64,000 bases of DNA from Qipengyuania aquimaris (lineage in GTDB: Bacteria; Pseudomonadota; Alphaproteobacteria; Sphingomonadales; Sphingomonadaceae), in assembly GCF_009827445.1 (NCBI RefSeq), contig NZ_WTYI01000001.1, forward strand, positions 2,556,381 through 2,620,380. Reading direction: 5' to 3'. Below, piece after piece: positions 7,853-16,955 of the stretch. Every line of letters starts with the position of its first letter. Within the stretch, counting starts at the first letter, position 1. Under the pieces are notes generated by a model. It searched no databases. It worked only from the letters and a program-made list of their open reading frames with translations, and had not been told where the DNA came from. A program made the position numbers and the translations under genes.

Positions 7853-8404
7853 CTAGGACCGGCCGTCTTCCAGGGCGGCCGCGACGTCGATCGACTTGGC
7901 ATTCCCGATCCACACTTCACTGGATGCCGCTGAAGGTACGCCAGGATCCGCCTGAGGTAGAGGAGAAGACGGGGTCTGTTCGGAAGGCCGTTCAAGCCGG
8001 CTGTATTCAGCGGCCATCTGCCGCGATTGACCTGCGTTGAGGTCGCTATACGCCAGACGTTCGATCTCCTCATCGGAATAGTACTGCTCGACACTCGCAG
8101 GAGTAGCCTGCTCTTGATCCTTGGCCCGGAGCATGGAGCGTGCGTGAGCGGTGTCCCGATAACGGCCATGCAGAGCCAGTTCGGCAACCGGGATCGTCCC
8201 GTCGGCTGTCTGAAGCGGGTATTGGTTCGGTGGTCGCTCGGAGGCTTGGCGCGGTGTTTGAGGCGCGAATGCAATCTGCGCTTCGGGCAAGCTATCTTGC
8301 GAGGAGCGCGCAATGATCGGGCTGTCGCCGATAGCACTACCGCCGACTGCGCCACCGACGGCCACAAGCGCTGCGGCGACAAGGAGGTGGGGACTGATCT
8401 TCAT
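7853..8404 (-). CDS. Exported protein of unknown function
   Basis: A 183-residue protein with a short N-terminal signal-like hydrophobic stretch (LLVAAALVAVGGAVGGSAIG). The rest is polar and rich in Pro, Gln and Ser and looks largely disordered. No catalytic motif or domain is recognised. Shares a terminator with the convergent fasciclin gene. Confidence 0.6.
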   Translation of the reverse strand: MKISPHLLVAAALVAVGGAVGGSAIGDSPIIARSSQDSLPEAQIAFAPQTPRQASERPPNQYPLQTADGTIPVAELALHGRYRDTAHARSMLRAKDQEQATPASVEQYYSDEEIERLAYSDLNAGQSRQMAAEYSRLERPSEQTPSSPLPQADPGVPSAASSEVWIGNAKSIDVAAALEDGRS

Positions 8405-8516
8405 GCCAAAACAACAAGACGCCCCCTTGTTGGGTTCCCGCCGGGCAGCTGTTGGCGTGCTGGTGTGTTTCCTCCACCTTCGCTAACGTCATTGCTGGAT
8501 TGCGAGGGAACGATTG

Positions 8517-9443
8517 ATGGTCAGTTTGCGTGCGCGTGCTTTCGAGTTTGTTTTGCCTTTGCTCGGAATCAAGCGCTTCTTTTCCGAGCCCGACAAGATG
8601 GACAAGAGGATCGCCAAGATGCGCCGGGCGAAATCACCGCGACCCTCAAAAAGTGCGCACAGCGACTTCGTGATTGGTGAGGACACAAGCAGAGGCTATC
8701 CGCTGGTCTCGCTGGAACCCCGCGAGACCGACGAAAAATCGGGTCTTCATCTCCTGTATTTTCATGGCGGTGGTTACGTCATGGATATTGCTGCGCTGCA
8801 TTGGGAAGCGATTGCCAAGCTTTGCAGTCTTGCCGGGGCATCGGCGAGCATTCCGATCTATCCCCTGGCGCCGGAAGTGACCGTTCAGACGACGCTTCCC
8901 GCTATGCGGGCCTTGTATGACGAACTGGCGCAGAAATACGGTGCTGGGAATATCGCGATTGCAGGCGACAGCGCAGGCGGAGGCATGGCGCTGGCGCTGG
9001 CGCAGGATCTCGCCAAGGACGGCGAGACGCTGCCGAATTCCCTCACGCTGTTCTCGCCATGGGTGGATGCGAGCGCGTCTGGCGAAGGTATGGCTGCGAT
9101 CGACCCCTACGACAAAATACTCTCGCCCCAGGGGCTGGAAGCGTGCGGCAGGCGGTATGCGGGCGGGCTGGACCTCGAAGACACAAGGCTTAGCCCCCTG
9201 TTCGGAAGCCTGGACGATTTGCCGCACACCAGCATTTTCGTCGGCACGCGCGACATTCTGCTGGTCGATGCCCGCCGCTTGCGCGAAAGGATGGAAGCAG
9301 CCGGAAGCCCACCTGCTCTCTATCGAGAAGCGGATCGCATGCAGCATGTCTGGATGATACTGCCGATACCCGAAGGCGCCGCAGCGCTTGAGGAGGCTGC
9401 GTCGTTCATGCGTGATGTGCACAAGAAAGGAGCTGCGCAGTGA
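8517..9443 (+). CDS. Alpha/beta hydrolase fold-3 esterase (HSL family)
   Basis: A 308-residue protein with the hormone-sensitive-lipase family signature: oxyanion motif HGGGY at residues 83-87, nucleophile GDSAGGG with Ser152, an acid in the FVGTRDILLVDA segment, and the catalytic His in MQHVWM. The start at 8517 is chosen over a TTG one codon earlier because of spacing to GAGGGA. Substrate is unknown; short-chain esters are typical. Its stop overlaps the next lipoprotein gene, suggesting co-transcription. Confidence 0.9.
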   Translation: MVSLRARAFEFVLPLLGIKRFFSEPDKMDKRIAKMRRAKSPRPSKSAHSDFVIGEDTSRGYPLVSLEPRETDEKSGLHLLYFHGGGYVMDIAALHWEAIAKLCSLAGASASIPIYPLAPEVTVQTTLPAMRALYDELAQKYGAGNIAIAGDSAGGGMALALAQDLAKDGETLPNSLTLFSPWVDASASGEGMAAIDPYDKILSPQGLEACGRRYAGGLDLEDTRLSPLFGSLDDLPHTSIFVGTRDILLVDARRLRERMEAAGSPPALYREADRMQHVWMILPIPEGAAALEEAASFMRDVHKKGAAQ

Positions 9444-9859
9444 AACCCATACCCCTCGTTTTATCGCTCGCATTTCTCGCCGGGTGCGGGGCTGGAAACA
9501 GCGAGATCGAAGACGCCGAGGCCTTCTCCGGGATTGCGGATGACGAGATCGTCAGCCTCGCAGGGACAGAACCTTTCTGGAGCGTCGAGATAAAGGGCAG
9601 TCAAGCTACCCTCAGCAGCCCCGAAAACCTTGAAGGGACCAGTTTTTCGGTCGAGCGTTTCGCGGGCCTCAACGGGATCAGTTTTTCGGGACGGCTGGAC
9701 GGCGCGAGCTTCGATGCCATGGTGACACCGGGCGAATGTTCCGACGGGATGAGCGACCGCACTTATCCTTACACTGTCACAATCTCTTGGGGGCCGGATC
9801 AGCTGGTCGGGTGCGGCCACACGGATAGGCAGCAATTTTCCGGACCCGAAATGCCTTGA
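9440..9859 (+). CDS. COG3650-like lipoprotein
   Basis: A 139-residue protein from a GTG overlapping the esterase stop (GTGA). It has a lipoprotein signal (LSLAFLAGC), then GTEPFWSVEI and TPGECSDGMSDRTYPYTV ahead of a late VGCG, which match the uncharacterised COG3650 family. Probably outer-membrane lipid-anchored. Function unknown. Confidence 0.8.
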   Translation: MKPIPLVLSLAFLAGCGAGNSEIEDAEAFSGIADDEIVSLAGTEPFWSVEIKGSQATLSSPENLEGTSFSVERFAGLNGISFSGRLDGASFDAMVTPGECSDGMSDRTYPYTVTISWGPDQLVGCGHTDRQQFSGPEMP

Positions 9860-9917
9860 TGGCGTGGAATAGAGAAAACGTTTTGGAACCGATCGCCCGA
9901 TAGAAAGCTGACGAAGG

Positions 9918-10370
9918 ATGCGTGAAATTCCAAGCTATCCCAAGTGGCTCGGCCTGGCCGGCCTGTTGCCGCAATTGGCCTGTGTAGCAATAGTCCTGTT
10001 TGGCCCCGAGGCATGGCACGAGGCGGCCCGCGGAGTTGCGGCTTTCTACGCCGCCCTGATCCTGAGCTTTCTTGGCGGCATGTGGTGGGGACTTGCCGCG
10101 GGTGCGCCCGCAGCGGAGCGGCGTAGCGCTTTGCGATGGGTCTGGATCGCAGCCGTTACGCCCAGCCTCGTGGCCCTTGCTTGCCTTGCTCCGATGGCCA
10201 TCTGGGCCATTGCCACGGAGCCAGCCTTGGTCATGCTGGGCGCGGCCCTGCTGATAAGTCTGGGTGTGGATGCACGCCTTGGCCAGCTGGCGCCGCCATG
10301 GTGGATGCATCTGCGTGTGCCGTTATCCGTAATTCTGGGATCGGCTACGCTCGCTGTAGCGCTGGCGTAA
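9918..10370 (+). CDS. DUF3429 (TMEM69-like) membrane protein
   Basis: A 150-residue integral membrane protein with about five hydrophobic segments. The pattern IPSYPKWLGLAGLLPQL near the N-terminus and the ILSFLGGMWWGLA segment fit the DUF3429 family, related to mitochondrial TMEM69. Function unknown. Confidence 0.82.
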   Translation: MREIPSYPKWLGLAGLLPQLACVAIVLFGPEAWHEAARGVAAFYAALILSFLGGMWWGLAAGAPAAERRSALRWVWIAAVTPSLVALACLAPMAIWAIATEPALVMLGAALLISLGVDARLGQLAPPWWMHLRVPLSVILGSATLAVALA

Positions 10371-10378
10371 ATCCCGCA

Positions 10379-11785
10379 TCAGTAGAGGCCGGGATTGGTT
10401 CTCTCGAACTCGGTAGGCCGGTCCTTGACCAGCAACCTGCGCTGGGGAGTGCTCGACTGGGCTCTCTGGACACCAGTGATCGATGTGCAAGTGCGTCCGG
10501 CCATAAAGTCGAGGGCGGCGCTGATCGAAGGTTCTGCAGGGTTGCCCAGCGGCTGGAAAATATTGTCTTGTGCCGCGCAGGTTTTTTGGACCACGCTGGC
10601 GAGGCCGTTGAAGTATTCCCCCTGATCGGCAGCATTGACCGTCTTGAAGGTGACAGCTCTAAGGCGGTCGTCACAGGCAGAGCGGTCAAAGGCCGACTGT
10701 CCCACGGGCTTCCCGAAAGTGTTGGATCCTACAAGCGCCAGATTTTCGCCAAGGTAGGGGATGAAGGAGTTGGTCACCAACTCGCTGGCGGATGCCGTGC
10801 TTCCCGTCGCAATTACCGCCAGCTTGGTGACTGCAATCTGCTCGGGCAGGTTCTGGAAGAATTCGGTTGAGTTTTGGGAGCTTTTCGAAGGACGCAGCAC
10901 TGTCTTGGAGAAAACCTGGCCCTCCAGACCTTCCGCCATGAGATCGCCCAGCGTGTTGGCAGCAGATACCAGACCGCCACCATTATAACGCAAGTCGAGA
11001 ATGACCTTGTCTATTCCTTGCGCTTTCAACTCCTGGAATGCAGTCCGTAATTGTGATGAGGCATCGTCGGAGAAGAAAGTCCTCAGGTTGATGTAGCCGA
11101 CATTATCGGTGCCATCATTGAGAATGACCACGCCGTAGCGATCGGATATCGGATCGAGAGTGTACTCGGCCTTGGTCACAGTCACATTGCGCGTGACGCC
11201 GCTGGTGTCTCGGATCGAGAAGTCGCGCCGTACGCCTGGCTCAGTCGGTCCCAGTGCATTGAGAACGGCATTCGTACCGCCGCTGGCAAAGAGGGATTCA
11301 ACCGACTGCCCGTTGATGGAGAGAATTTCCGTGCCGCGGTCGAAACCGGCGCCGAAGGCGGGGCCGGTCTCATACACTTCGGCTGCGAAAAGCCGGCTTA
11401 CACCGTCTGACGTCAGGCGAACGCCAAGTCCGGCACGTGACCCCTGTAATGCCTGGTTCTCTTCCTGAATCGAGGTGAGAAACGTAAATCCGCGGTCCTT
11501 GTTCTGCGCGGCAGCCTGAGCGACCAAGGCGTCGATGTAGCTTTGCACGTCGTTGTATTGAGCCTTGTTGACATTGAGGTTCAACAAGTCGGGAAACAGA
11601 TACCATTCATTGAGGACGTCGCGCGCCCAATCTTGCCTGGACGACAAAGAGCAGGTCGTATCGCCGCCCCCGCCGCTGCTCCCACCGCCTGTTACGGGGC
11701 CTGACGGGCTGCTGTCGCCTCCGCCCCCGCAAGCGGCGAGAGACAAGGCGAGCGTGGCTGTCAGAATGGTGCGACCCATCGGCAT
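10379..11785 (-). CDS. S41 family C-terminal-processing-type protease, lipoprotein
   Basis: A 468-residue protein with a lipoprotein signal (TLALSLAAC) followed by a Gly/Ser linker, an N-terminal helical part, a PDZ-like domain (GAGFDRGTEILSINGQ) and the S41 catalytic core: VILDLRYNGGG and the nucleophile in GSTASASE. Likely cleaves misfolded or C-terminal peptides in the periplasm. It converges on the DUF3429 gene with 8 bases between stops. Confidence 0.9.
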   Translation of the reverse strand: MPMGRTILTATLALSLAACGGGGDSSPSGPVTGGGSSGGGGDTTCSLSSRQDWARDVLNEWYLFPDLLNLNVNKAQYNDVQSYIDALVAQAAAQNKDRGFTFLTSIQEENQALQGSRAGLGVRLTSDGVSRLFAAEVYETGPAFGAGFDRGTEILSINGQSVESLFASGGTNAVLNALGPTEPGVRRDFSIRDTSGVTRNVTVTKAEYTLDPISDRYGVVILNDGTDNVGYINLRTFFSDDASSQLRTAFQELKAQGIDKVILDLRYNGGGLVSAANTLGDLMAEGLEGQVFSKTVLRPSKSSQNSTEFFQNLPEQIAVTKLAVIATGSTASASELVTNSFIPYLGENLALVGSNTFGKPVGQSAFDRSACDDRLRAVTFKTVNAADQGEYFNGLASVVQKTCAAQDNIFQPLGNPAEPSISAALDFMAGRTCTSITGVQRAQSSTPQRRLLVKDRPTEFERTNPGLY

Positions 11786-12016
11786 AGAATTTCCCTCCAG
11801 AACCCCGGCGATTACCGCCTCGGGAATGCCTAGTGATTGCGCAATTAACCGTCGGTGAGCAAGTGCCTCGGCTCAGTTATCGTCTTTCGGTGGAAAACCG
11901 GGCGTTTTTCGCCTCAAAACGGTGCAAATTCGCTCTCCTGTGGTGGCGTTTCCTCCGGCGCTGTGCCTAGTCTTGGCGGCTAATCGGCGCATTGCGCCCG
12001 AAATTACGGAGTTCAA

Positions 12017-12601
12017 GTGGTGAGTACGGTGGTTCCAGACTGGATCCAAAAGGCTGTCGGAGAAGGCGAGGTCAAAGCCGAATTGACTGCAGCCCGTGTC
12101 GCGGAAGAGAAGGCGCTGGCTCGGTCGGGCTTCTCGCTGACGAGCCCTGCGTTCAAGCATGGAGGCGAACTCGATCCCAGCTTCACCGCTTGCGAAGACG
12201 ACGCGGTTGCCCCGCCGCTCGAATGGACAGCGCCGCCACCGGGCTCGCAGGAACTGGTGCTCGTAGTCGAAGATATCGAACGCGGCGACGTGCACTGGCT
12301 GGTCTGGGGTCTCAAGGCTCAGAAGGGCGCCCTGTTCGAAGGCGAAGTGCCGCCGCGCACCGGCAAGAATGCGAAGGGCAATTCCGAATGGCTGCTTCCC
12401 GATCCGCCGATTGGTGTAGAGCACCGCTATGCCTTCCAGCTGTTCGCGCTCGACCTGCCGCTGACACTGATGCCGGGCGCAAAGCACGAAGACCTGATCA
12501 AGACCATGGCGAACCACGTCACTGCGGTCGCGATCCTCACGGCCCGTTTCGAAGGCCATGAGGTCGAAGAATGGGATGCCGAAGATGAATTCGACATCTG
12601 A
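12017..12601 (+). CDS. YbhB/YbcL (PEBP / Raf-kinase-inhibitor-like) protein
   Basis: A 194-residue protein. A basal N-terminal helix precedes the PEBP fold: FTACEDDAVAPPLEW, LVLVVEDIERGDVHWLVWG, then HRYAFQLFALDLPL. Bacterial members bind small anions or phospholipid heads; the partner is unknown. Two GTG codons (12017 and 12020) compete; GGAG upstream fits the second slightly better. No signal peptide, so cytoplasmic. It leads a pair with the SWIB protein 35 bases on. Confidence 0.88.
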   Translation: MVSTVVPDWIQKAVGEGEVKAELTAARVAEEKALARSGFSLTSPAFKHGGELDPSFTACEDDAVAPPLEWTAPPPGSQELVLVVEDIERGDVHWLVWGLKAQKGALFEGEVPPRTGKNAKGNSEWLLPDPPIGVEHRYAFQLFALDLPLTLMPGAKHEDLIKTMANHVTAVAILTARFEGHEVEEWDAEDEFDI

Positions 12602-12636
12602 TAATACCAAGAAAAGCCAACTGAAAGGAACCTGAA

Positions 12637-12888
12637 ATGGCTGGCAAGAACAACGCACTGCAGAAGCCGGTGAATCTCTCGCCCGAGCTTGAGAATGTGG
12701 TCGGCAAGGGTCCGATGACCCGCGCTCAGGTCACGTCCAAGGTGTGGGATCACATCAAGGCGAACGACCTGCAGGATTCGAAGGATCGCCGCATGATCAA
12801 TCCCGACGACAAGCTCGGAGCCGTCATCGGCAAGGAACAGATCTCGATGTTCAAGATGACCGGTGCTGTCTCCAAGCACATGAGCTGA
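12637..12888 (+). CDS. SWIB/MDM2 domain protein
   Basis: An 83-residue protein consisting of a single SWIB domain: LQKPVNLSPELENVVG, then KVWDHIKANDLQDSKDRRMI and the MFKMTGAVSKHM C-terminus. Eukaryotic SWIB domains belong to chromatin remodellers. Small bacterial forms occur in Chlamydiae and alphaproteobacteria; DNA compaction has been suggested for chlamydial ones. The role here is unproven. Confidence 0.92.
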   Translation: MAGKNNALQKPVNLSPELENVVGKGPMTRAQVTSKVWDHIKANDLQDSKDRRMINPDDKLGAVIGKEQISMFKMTGAVSKHMS

Positions 12889-13293
12889 TCATCTGGTTCG
12901 GCGGCGTCGCGGCCAGTCCGTGACGCCGCCAACCCACAGGGCCAGCCAGATCAGGATCGGCTGGGCCACCATGCGGGGCACATGATAGGCAAGTCCCAGG
13001 CCGTTATCTTCGCGCGCCATATCCATCATGAAGTGATTGATGTTCGCCGGAAACACGCAAAGCGCGTAGAGCGCCAATCCTATCCCGCCCCACCGCCTAA
13101 GGTTGCGCGACCACGGCTGAACCAGCGCGATCGCGCCCGCGATTTCTGCGATACCCGTCCAGAATACCACCGCTTCGGGGGCCGGGACGGCATCAGGCAT
13201 GATCGTCAGGAACGGGGCAGGATCTGCGATATGCGCCCACCCCGCCAGCGCATAGAGGGCGGCCAAAATCCAGCGCAGCGCGGCGCGGATCAC
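12889..13293 (-). CDS. DoxX-like membrane protein
   Basis: A 134-residue four-helix membrane protein (LRWILAALYALAGWAH..., FWTGIAEIAGAIALV) of the DoxX/DoxD type. The GTG start overlaps the DUF427 stop (GTGA), so the two are co-translated. DoxX proteins are linked to redox stress or quinone-side reactions in some bacteria; the reaction here is unknown. Confidence 0.82.
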   Translation of the reverse strand: MIRAALRWILAALYALAGWAHIADPAPFLTIMPDAVPAPEAVVFWTGIAEIAGAIALVQPWSRNLRRWGGIGLALYALCVFPANINHFMMDMAREDNGLGLAYHVPRMVAQPILIWLALWVGGVTDWPRRRRTR

Positions 13294-13580
13294 TCTTCGA
13301 TTACCTCAACGCCGTTACCGAAGGCGATGTGATTCTTGATCTTGGCTGCCGCATCCTTGGGATGAGGGTAATACCAAGCAGCGTCGGTATTGATGTCACC
13401 GCCTGCATTCACCGAGTGATACTGCGCCACGCCCTTCCAGGAACACACGGTAGTCTTTTCGCTCGGCACAAGTGCGCTGCGGGCGACCGAGGCCGGGGGG
13501 AAATAATGATTTCCTTCCACGACCAGTGTTTCGTCGCTGCGCGCGATTTCCTCGCCATTCCAACGTGCCGTCACAGTCAT
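13290..13580 (-). CDS. DUF427 domain protein
   Basis: A 96-residue protein typical of DUF427: RSDETLVVEGNHYFPP, TTVCSWKGVAQYHSV, AWYYPHPKDAAAKIKNHIAF and the GVEVIEE end. The family has a small beta fold and no established activity. Forms a two-gene operon with the DoxX-like gene downstream. Confidence 0.92.
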   Translation of the reverse strand: MTVTARWNGEEIARSDETLVVEGNHYFPPASVARSALVPSEKTTVCSWKGVAQYHSVNAGGDINTDAAWYYPHPKDAAAKIKNHIAFGNGVEVIEE

Positions 13581-13658
13581 CCCTAGGTCCTTTCATTCGT
13601 GCTTCGTATCGCTACAAGAGCCAGCGGACGCGCTCATTGTTCCGAGGAGAAATATCAG

Positions 13659-14933
13659 ATGATCCGTATTGCCGCAGCCTTCCTGGTCACCTCGGCCCTC
13701 GCGACGAGCCCGGCCATGGCTCAGGACGAAGCGGATGCAGTAGCTGCCGCCGCGCTTGAAGCGGCGCCGGTATGGGACGGACACAACGACGTGCCGATCC
13801 AGCTGCGGGCTCGGTTCGACAATCGGATCAACGATTTCGATTTTAACGATACGCTGGACACAGCCACGGATGGGCGCGCTGCCATGCATAGCGACCTCGT
13901 GCGTCTTCGCCGCGGCAAGGTCGGTGCGCAGTGGTGGTCCGTCTACGTGAGTGCATCGTTGCCCGAACCCGAAGCGGTGCAGGCAACGATCGAGCAGATC
14001 GACGTGACCAAGCGCCTCATCGCGGCCAATTCCGATGCCATGGCGCTCGCGCTGACGGCCGACGATGTCGTGGCTGCCATGGCCGATGGCAAGATCGCCT
14101 CGCTGATGGGGATGGAAGGCGGGCATTCGATCGGCAACAGCCTGGCCGTGCTGCGTCAGATGTATGCGATGGGCGCGCGCTACATGACGCTGACGCACGG
14201 GCGCACGCTAGACTGGGCGGACAGCGCCACCGATATTCCGCGTCACGGTGGACTTAACGAATTCGGCATGGACGTGGTGCGCGAAATGAACCGCATCGGC
14301 ATGCTCGTCGATCTCAGCCACGTAAGCGAAGAGGCCATGCACGACGCGCTGGATGTGGCAGGGGCTCCGGTCATCTTCAGCCATTCGGGTGCGCGCGCGG
14401 TGACCGGTCACTTGCGCAACGTTCCCGACAGCGTACTGCAGCAGCTGCCGCAGAATGGCGGCATCGTGATGGTCGTTGCCTTGCCGTGGTTCATTACCGA
14501 GGACTTGCGCCAGCACGCGGCCAACCGCGCGGCCGAACGTGCCCGGCTCGAAGCGCTTTATCCCGGCCTGCCGGACACGGTCGCGGCGGAGCTTGCTCGG
14601 TGGGAGGCGAACAACCGTCAACCCGTGTCGACCATTTCGGACATGGCCGACCATATCGATCACGTGCGGGATGTCGCGGGGATCGACCATATCGGCATCG
14701 GCGGCGACTATGACGGCATGCCAACCGGCCCGGTCGGCATGGAAGACGTAACCGGCTATCCCGCGCTCTTCGCCGAACTGGCGCGCCGCGGATATTCGCA
14801 GGCCGATCTCGAGAAGATCTCCAGCAGCAACATGATGCGGGTGATGCGCGGGGCGGAAGCCTATGCGGCAAGCCGCTCGGGCGCGGCTCCGATCGAGTAT
14901 GCGGTTGGTGCCCCGCGCGCGGCGGAAGACTGA
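13659..14933 (+). CDS. Exported membrane dipeptidase, M19 family
   Basis: A 424-residue protein with a signal peptide (FLVTSALATSPAMA) from the ATG at 13659 after CGAGGAGA; earlier in-frame codons lack signal character. M19 zinc ligands are visible in WDGHNDVP, MGMEGGHS and VDLSHVSE/FSHSGARAV, and the C-terminal GIGGDYDG segment is family-typical. It hydrolyses dipeptides, probably in the periplasm. Confidence 0.93.
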   Translation: MIRIAAAFLVTSALATSPAMAQDEADAVAAAALEAAPVWDGHNDVPIQLRARFDNRINDFDFNDTLDTATDGRAAMHSDLVRLRRGKVGAQWWSVYVSASLPEPEAVQATIEQIDVTKRLIAANSDAMALALTADDVVAAMADGKIASLMGMEGGHSIGNSLAVLRQMYAMGARYMTLTHGRTLDWADSATDIPRHGGLNEFGMDVVREMNRIGMLVDLSHVSEEAMHDALDVAGAPVIFSHSGARAVTGHLRNVPDSVLQQLPQNGGIVMVVALPWFITEDLRQHAANRAAERARLEALYPGLPDTVAAELARWEANNRQPVSTISDMADHIDHVRDVAGIDHIGIGGDYDGMPTGPVGMEDVTGYPALFAELARRGYSQADLEKISSSNMMRVMRGAEAYAASRSGAAPIEYAVGAPRAAED

Positions 14934-14936
14934 CCC

Positions 14937-15266
14937 CTATTTACAGGGGTCGTGACCCCAGTTCTTGAGTGAATAGCGCCAGTCGCTGTTCTCGATATCG
15001 CCGGACGGTTTCTGGGCCAGATGGCGGTGGATATAGCCGATCACCTTGTTCATGTGATCGTACTGATCGTCTGACAGGTCTTCCTTGTTCGTGCGCTTGA
15101 TCTCGACGATCCTGCGCCCCGACTTGTGACCGGTACTTTCACCGCCTTCGCTATCGCCGACCGATCTGGATTCCTCGGTGTCGAGCCATTCTTCGAGTTC
15201 CTTTGGCTGCATGTTCACGCAGGCGTAAAACTCGTCGTAGACGTCGTCCTTCTTGTCCTGATCCAT
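14937..15266 (-). CDS. DUF3140 domain protein
   Basis: A 109-residue acidic protein with family-like segments FYACVNMQPKELEEWL, GRRIVEIKRTNK and VIGYIHRHLAQKP...WRYSLKNWGHDP. I prefer the ATG at 15266, which overlaps the DUF3008 stop by one base, over a TTG one codon earlier. Last gene of the four-gene small-protein operon 14937-16006. Function unknown. Confidence 0.88.
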   Translation of the reverse strand: MDQDKKDDVYDEFYACVNMQPKELEEWLDTEESRSVGDSEGGESTGHKSGRRIVEIKRTNKEDLSDDQYDHMNKVIGYIHRHLAQKPSGDIENSDWRYSLKNWGHDPCK

Positions 15267-15457
15267 CAATCGTCGTCTGCAGTTTCGGGCAGGTCGGAAC
15301 GGTCGGTGGAGGCCATTTCCTCCAGTTCGCTCTCGGACATGCTTTCGTACATTTCCACGGAAGCACCCTGTAGGTCCGACTTGTCGGTTTCGCCGCGCTT
15401 GGCCGCAAGGGCGGCGCCCGCAGCCTGCTGCTGCGCTTTGGATTTGGCTTTTGGCAT
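15266..15457 (-). CDS. DUF3008 small protein
   Basis: A 63-residue protein with the DUF3008 pattern: basic N-terminus KAKSKAQQQAAGAALAAKRG, then LQGASVEMYESMSESELEEM. Unstructured, charged small proteins of this family are often found with stress genes. It lies between DUF2945 (4 bases upstream) and DUF3140 (1-base overlap). Confidence 0.88.
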   Translation of the reverse strand: MPKAKSKAQQQAAGAALAAKRGETDKSDLQGASVEMYESMSESELEEMASTDRSDLPETADDD

Positions 15458-15461
15458 TGTG

Positions 15462-15689
15462 TCAGTCCTGCGCTTCGAGCTCTGAACCGAGCTTCAGGAC
15501 TTCGTCACCGTCTTCCTGCTTGATCAGGTAGGCGGGATTGTCTTCGCTTCCGTCACGGGTGACTTCGCTGCCCTGGAGGGTGCGAGTGACCTCACGTTCG
15601 AACCGGTCCTTGATCTGGCCCTTTGCAGTGCCATTACCCCAATCCCACTTAACGTACTGATCGGTCTGGAAACTGTTCGAATTGCTCAT
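15462..15689 (-). CDS. DUF2945 / HVA1-type TUDOR-like protein
   Basis: A 75-residue protein with YVKWDWGNGTAKGQIKDRF, TRDGSEDNPAYLIKQEDG and DEVLKLGSEL. This is the small SH3/TUDOR-like fold of the 'hypervirulence-associated protein' family. The fold suggests binding of a polymer or peptide, but no partner is known. Second gene in the operon. Confidence 0.88.
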   Translation of the reverse strand: MSNSNSFQTDQYVKWDWGNGTAKGQIKDRFEREVTRTLQGSEVTRDGSEDNPAYLIKQEDGDEVLKLGSELEAQD

Positions 15690-15706
15690 GAGGTCACCTC
15701 GATCAC

Positions 15707-16006
15707 TTAGTTTTCAATAACTTCGATCCCGTCCTCTTGGGTAACTTCGCCGCCATCGTCGGGTTCCCCGTCGATGCCGACTATGCTGTCGGTGCTGTCG
15801 CCACCTTCCATGGAAGAAATCTCGCCGCTGACGGTTGCTTCTTCTTCGATATCGCCCTGCGTCATCGCCGGGATGATCCAGACGATCGACATCAGGAGGA
15901 CGGCAAGGATCAGGCCGCCGGCAAGAACCCAGCGTACGACACCCTCTTTTGAGCCGCCGCTAACTTCTTCCTCATCGATATGGACTTCGTCACCTTCTTT
16001 GTACAC
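15707..16006 (-). CDS. Single-pass membrane protein heading the small-protein operon
   Basis: A 99-residue protein from a GTG after AGGGAG. A polar acidic N-terminus is followed by one membrane helix (VVRWVLAGGLILAVLLMSIVWII) and an acidic tail outside. No family recognised. First gene of the 14937-16006 operon, 17 bases before DUF2945, with a possible EcfG promoter 45 bases upstream. Confidence 0.7.
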   Translation of the reverse strand: MYKEGDEVHIDEEEVSGGSKEGVVRWVLAGGLILAVLLMSIVWIIPAMTQGDIEEEATVSGEISSMEGGDSTDSIVGIDGEPDDGGEVTQEDGIEVIEN

Positions 16007-16050
16007 GCGAATACTCCCTGTTTTGCGCGATCCCGCGTTTCAGGGGTTCC

Positions 16051-16075
16051 TACGGTCAAAGCGAGCTTATGTTCC
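16051..16075 (-). promoter_or_regulatory. Possible EcfG promoter of the small-protein operon
   Basis: On the minus strand, GGAAC (16071-16075), a 16-base spacer and CGTA (16051-16054). It matches the EcfG consensus except for the last -10 base. Its position 45 bases before the operon's first codon is right for a promoter. Confidence 0.45.
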
Positions 16076-16082
16076 GCTCGGA

Positions 16083-16907
16083 TCAGTCGCGAAGGAGGTC
16101 GTTAATCCCGGTTTTCTCGCGCGTCTGGGCGTCCACGGTCTTTACGATAACCGCACAGGCGAGGCCTGGGCCGCCATCCTTGCCAGGCAGCGAACCGGGC
16201 ACGACGACGGAGTAGGGCGGGATGTGGCCGCGAATGACCTCGCCAGTGTCGCGGTATACGATCTTGGTGGACTGGGTGATGAAAACGCCCATGGCGACGA
16301 CGCTGCCTTCGCCCACGATCACGCCTTCCACGATTTCGCTACGCGCGCCGATGAAGCAGTTGTCGCCGATGATCGTCGGGTTAGCCTGCATGGGCTCGAG
16401 CACGCCGCCGATCCCTGCGCCTGCCGAGATGTGGCAGTTCTCGCCGATCTGCGCGCAGCTGCCAATGCTGGCCCAGGTGTCGACCATCGTGCCCTTGCCG
16501 ACATAGGCGCCGATGTTGACGAAGCTCGGCATCAGGACGCAGCCCGGCGCAATGTAGGAGCCTTCGCGGGCGATGGCGCCCGGTACCACGCGGAAACCCG
16601 CCTCGCGGAAACGCGCATCGTCCCAGCCGGCGAATTTGCTCGGCACCTTGTCGAAGGCCGGATGACCGGCGCTGCCGCCTTCCATGACGACATTGTCGTT
16701 GAGGCGGAAGGACAGGAGGACGGCTTTCTTCAACCACTGGTTGACCGTCCAGCCACCTTTGCCGTCGGGTTCGGCCACGCGGCCTTCGCCGCTGTCCAGC
16801 AGGGCGAGACCCGCCTCCACCGCTTCGCGCACCTCGCTGCTCTGCGGGGTGACGTTGGCGCGGTCTTCCCACGCGGCTTCGATGCGGCTTTCGAGGTCGG
16901 CGCTCAT
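16083..16907 (-). CDS. dapD: 2,3,4,5-tetrahydropyridine-2,6-dicarboxylate N-succinyltransferase
   Basis: A 274-residue enzyme of normal length. It succinylates tetrahydrodipicolinate using succinyl-CoA, in lysine and meso-diaminopimelate synthesis. An N-terminal helical part is followed by a left-handed beta-helix of hexapeptide repeats (IAPG-, [16 protein letters not shown]-, [15 protein letters not shown]-, [13 protein letters not shown]-) and the [13 protein letters not shown] segment. It stands apart from the acyl-CoA cluster, 41 bases after the APH stop, with no terminator seen. Confidence 0.95.
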   Translation of the reverse strand: MSADLESRIEAAWEDRANVTPQSSEVREAVEAGLALLDSGEGRVAEPDGKGGWTVNQWLKKAVLLSFRLNDNVVMEGGSAGHPAFDKVPSKFAGWDDARFREAGFRVVPGAIAREGSYIAPGCVLMPSFVNIGAYVGKGTMVDTWASIGSCAQIGENCHISAGAGIGGVLEPMQANPTIIGDNCFIGARSEIVEGVIVGEGSVVAMGVFITQSTKIVYRDTGEVIRGHIPPYSVVVPGSLPGKDGGPGLACAVIVKTVDAQTREKTGINDLLRD

Positions 16908-16955
16908 GCTGGTCTCCGTATAGATTTCGGAGTGGTCGTTAGCAGCGTTGCCGCG

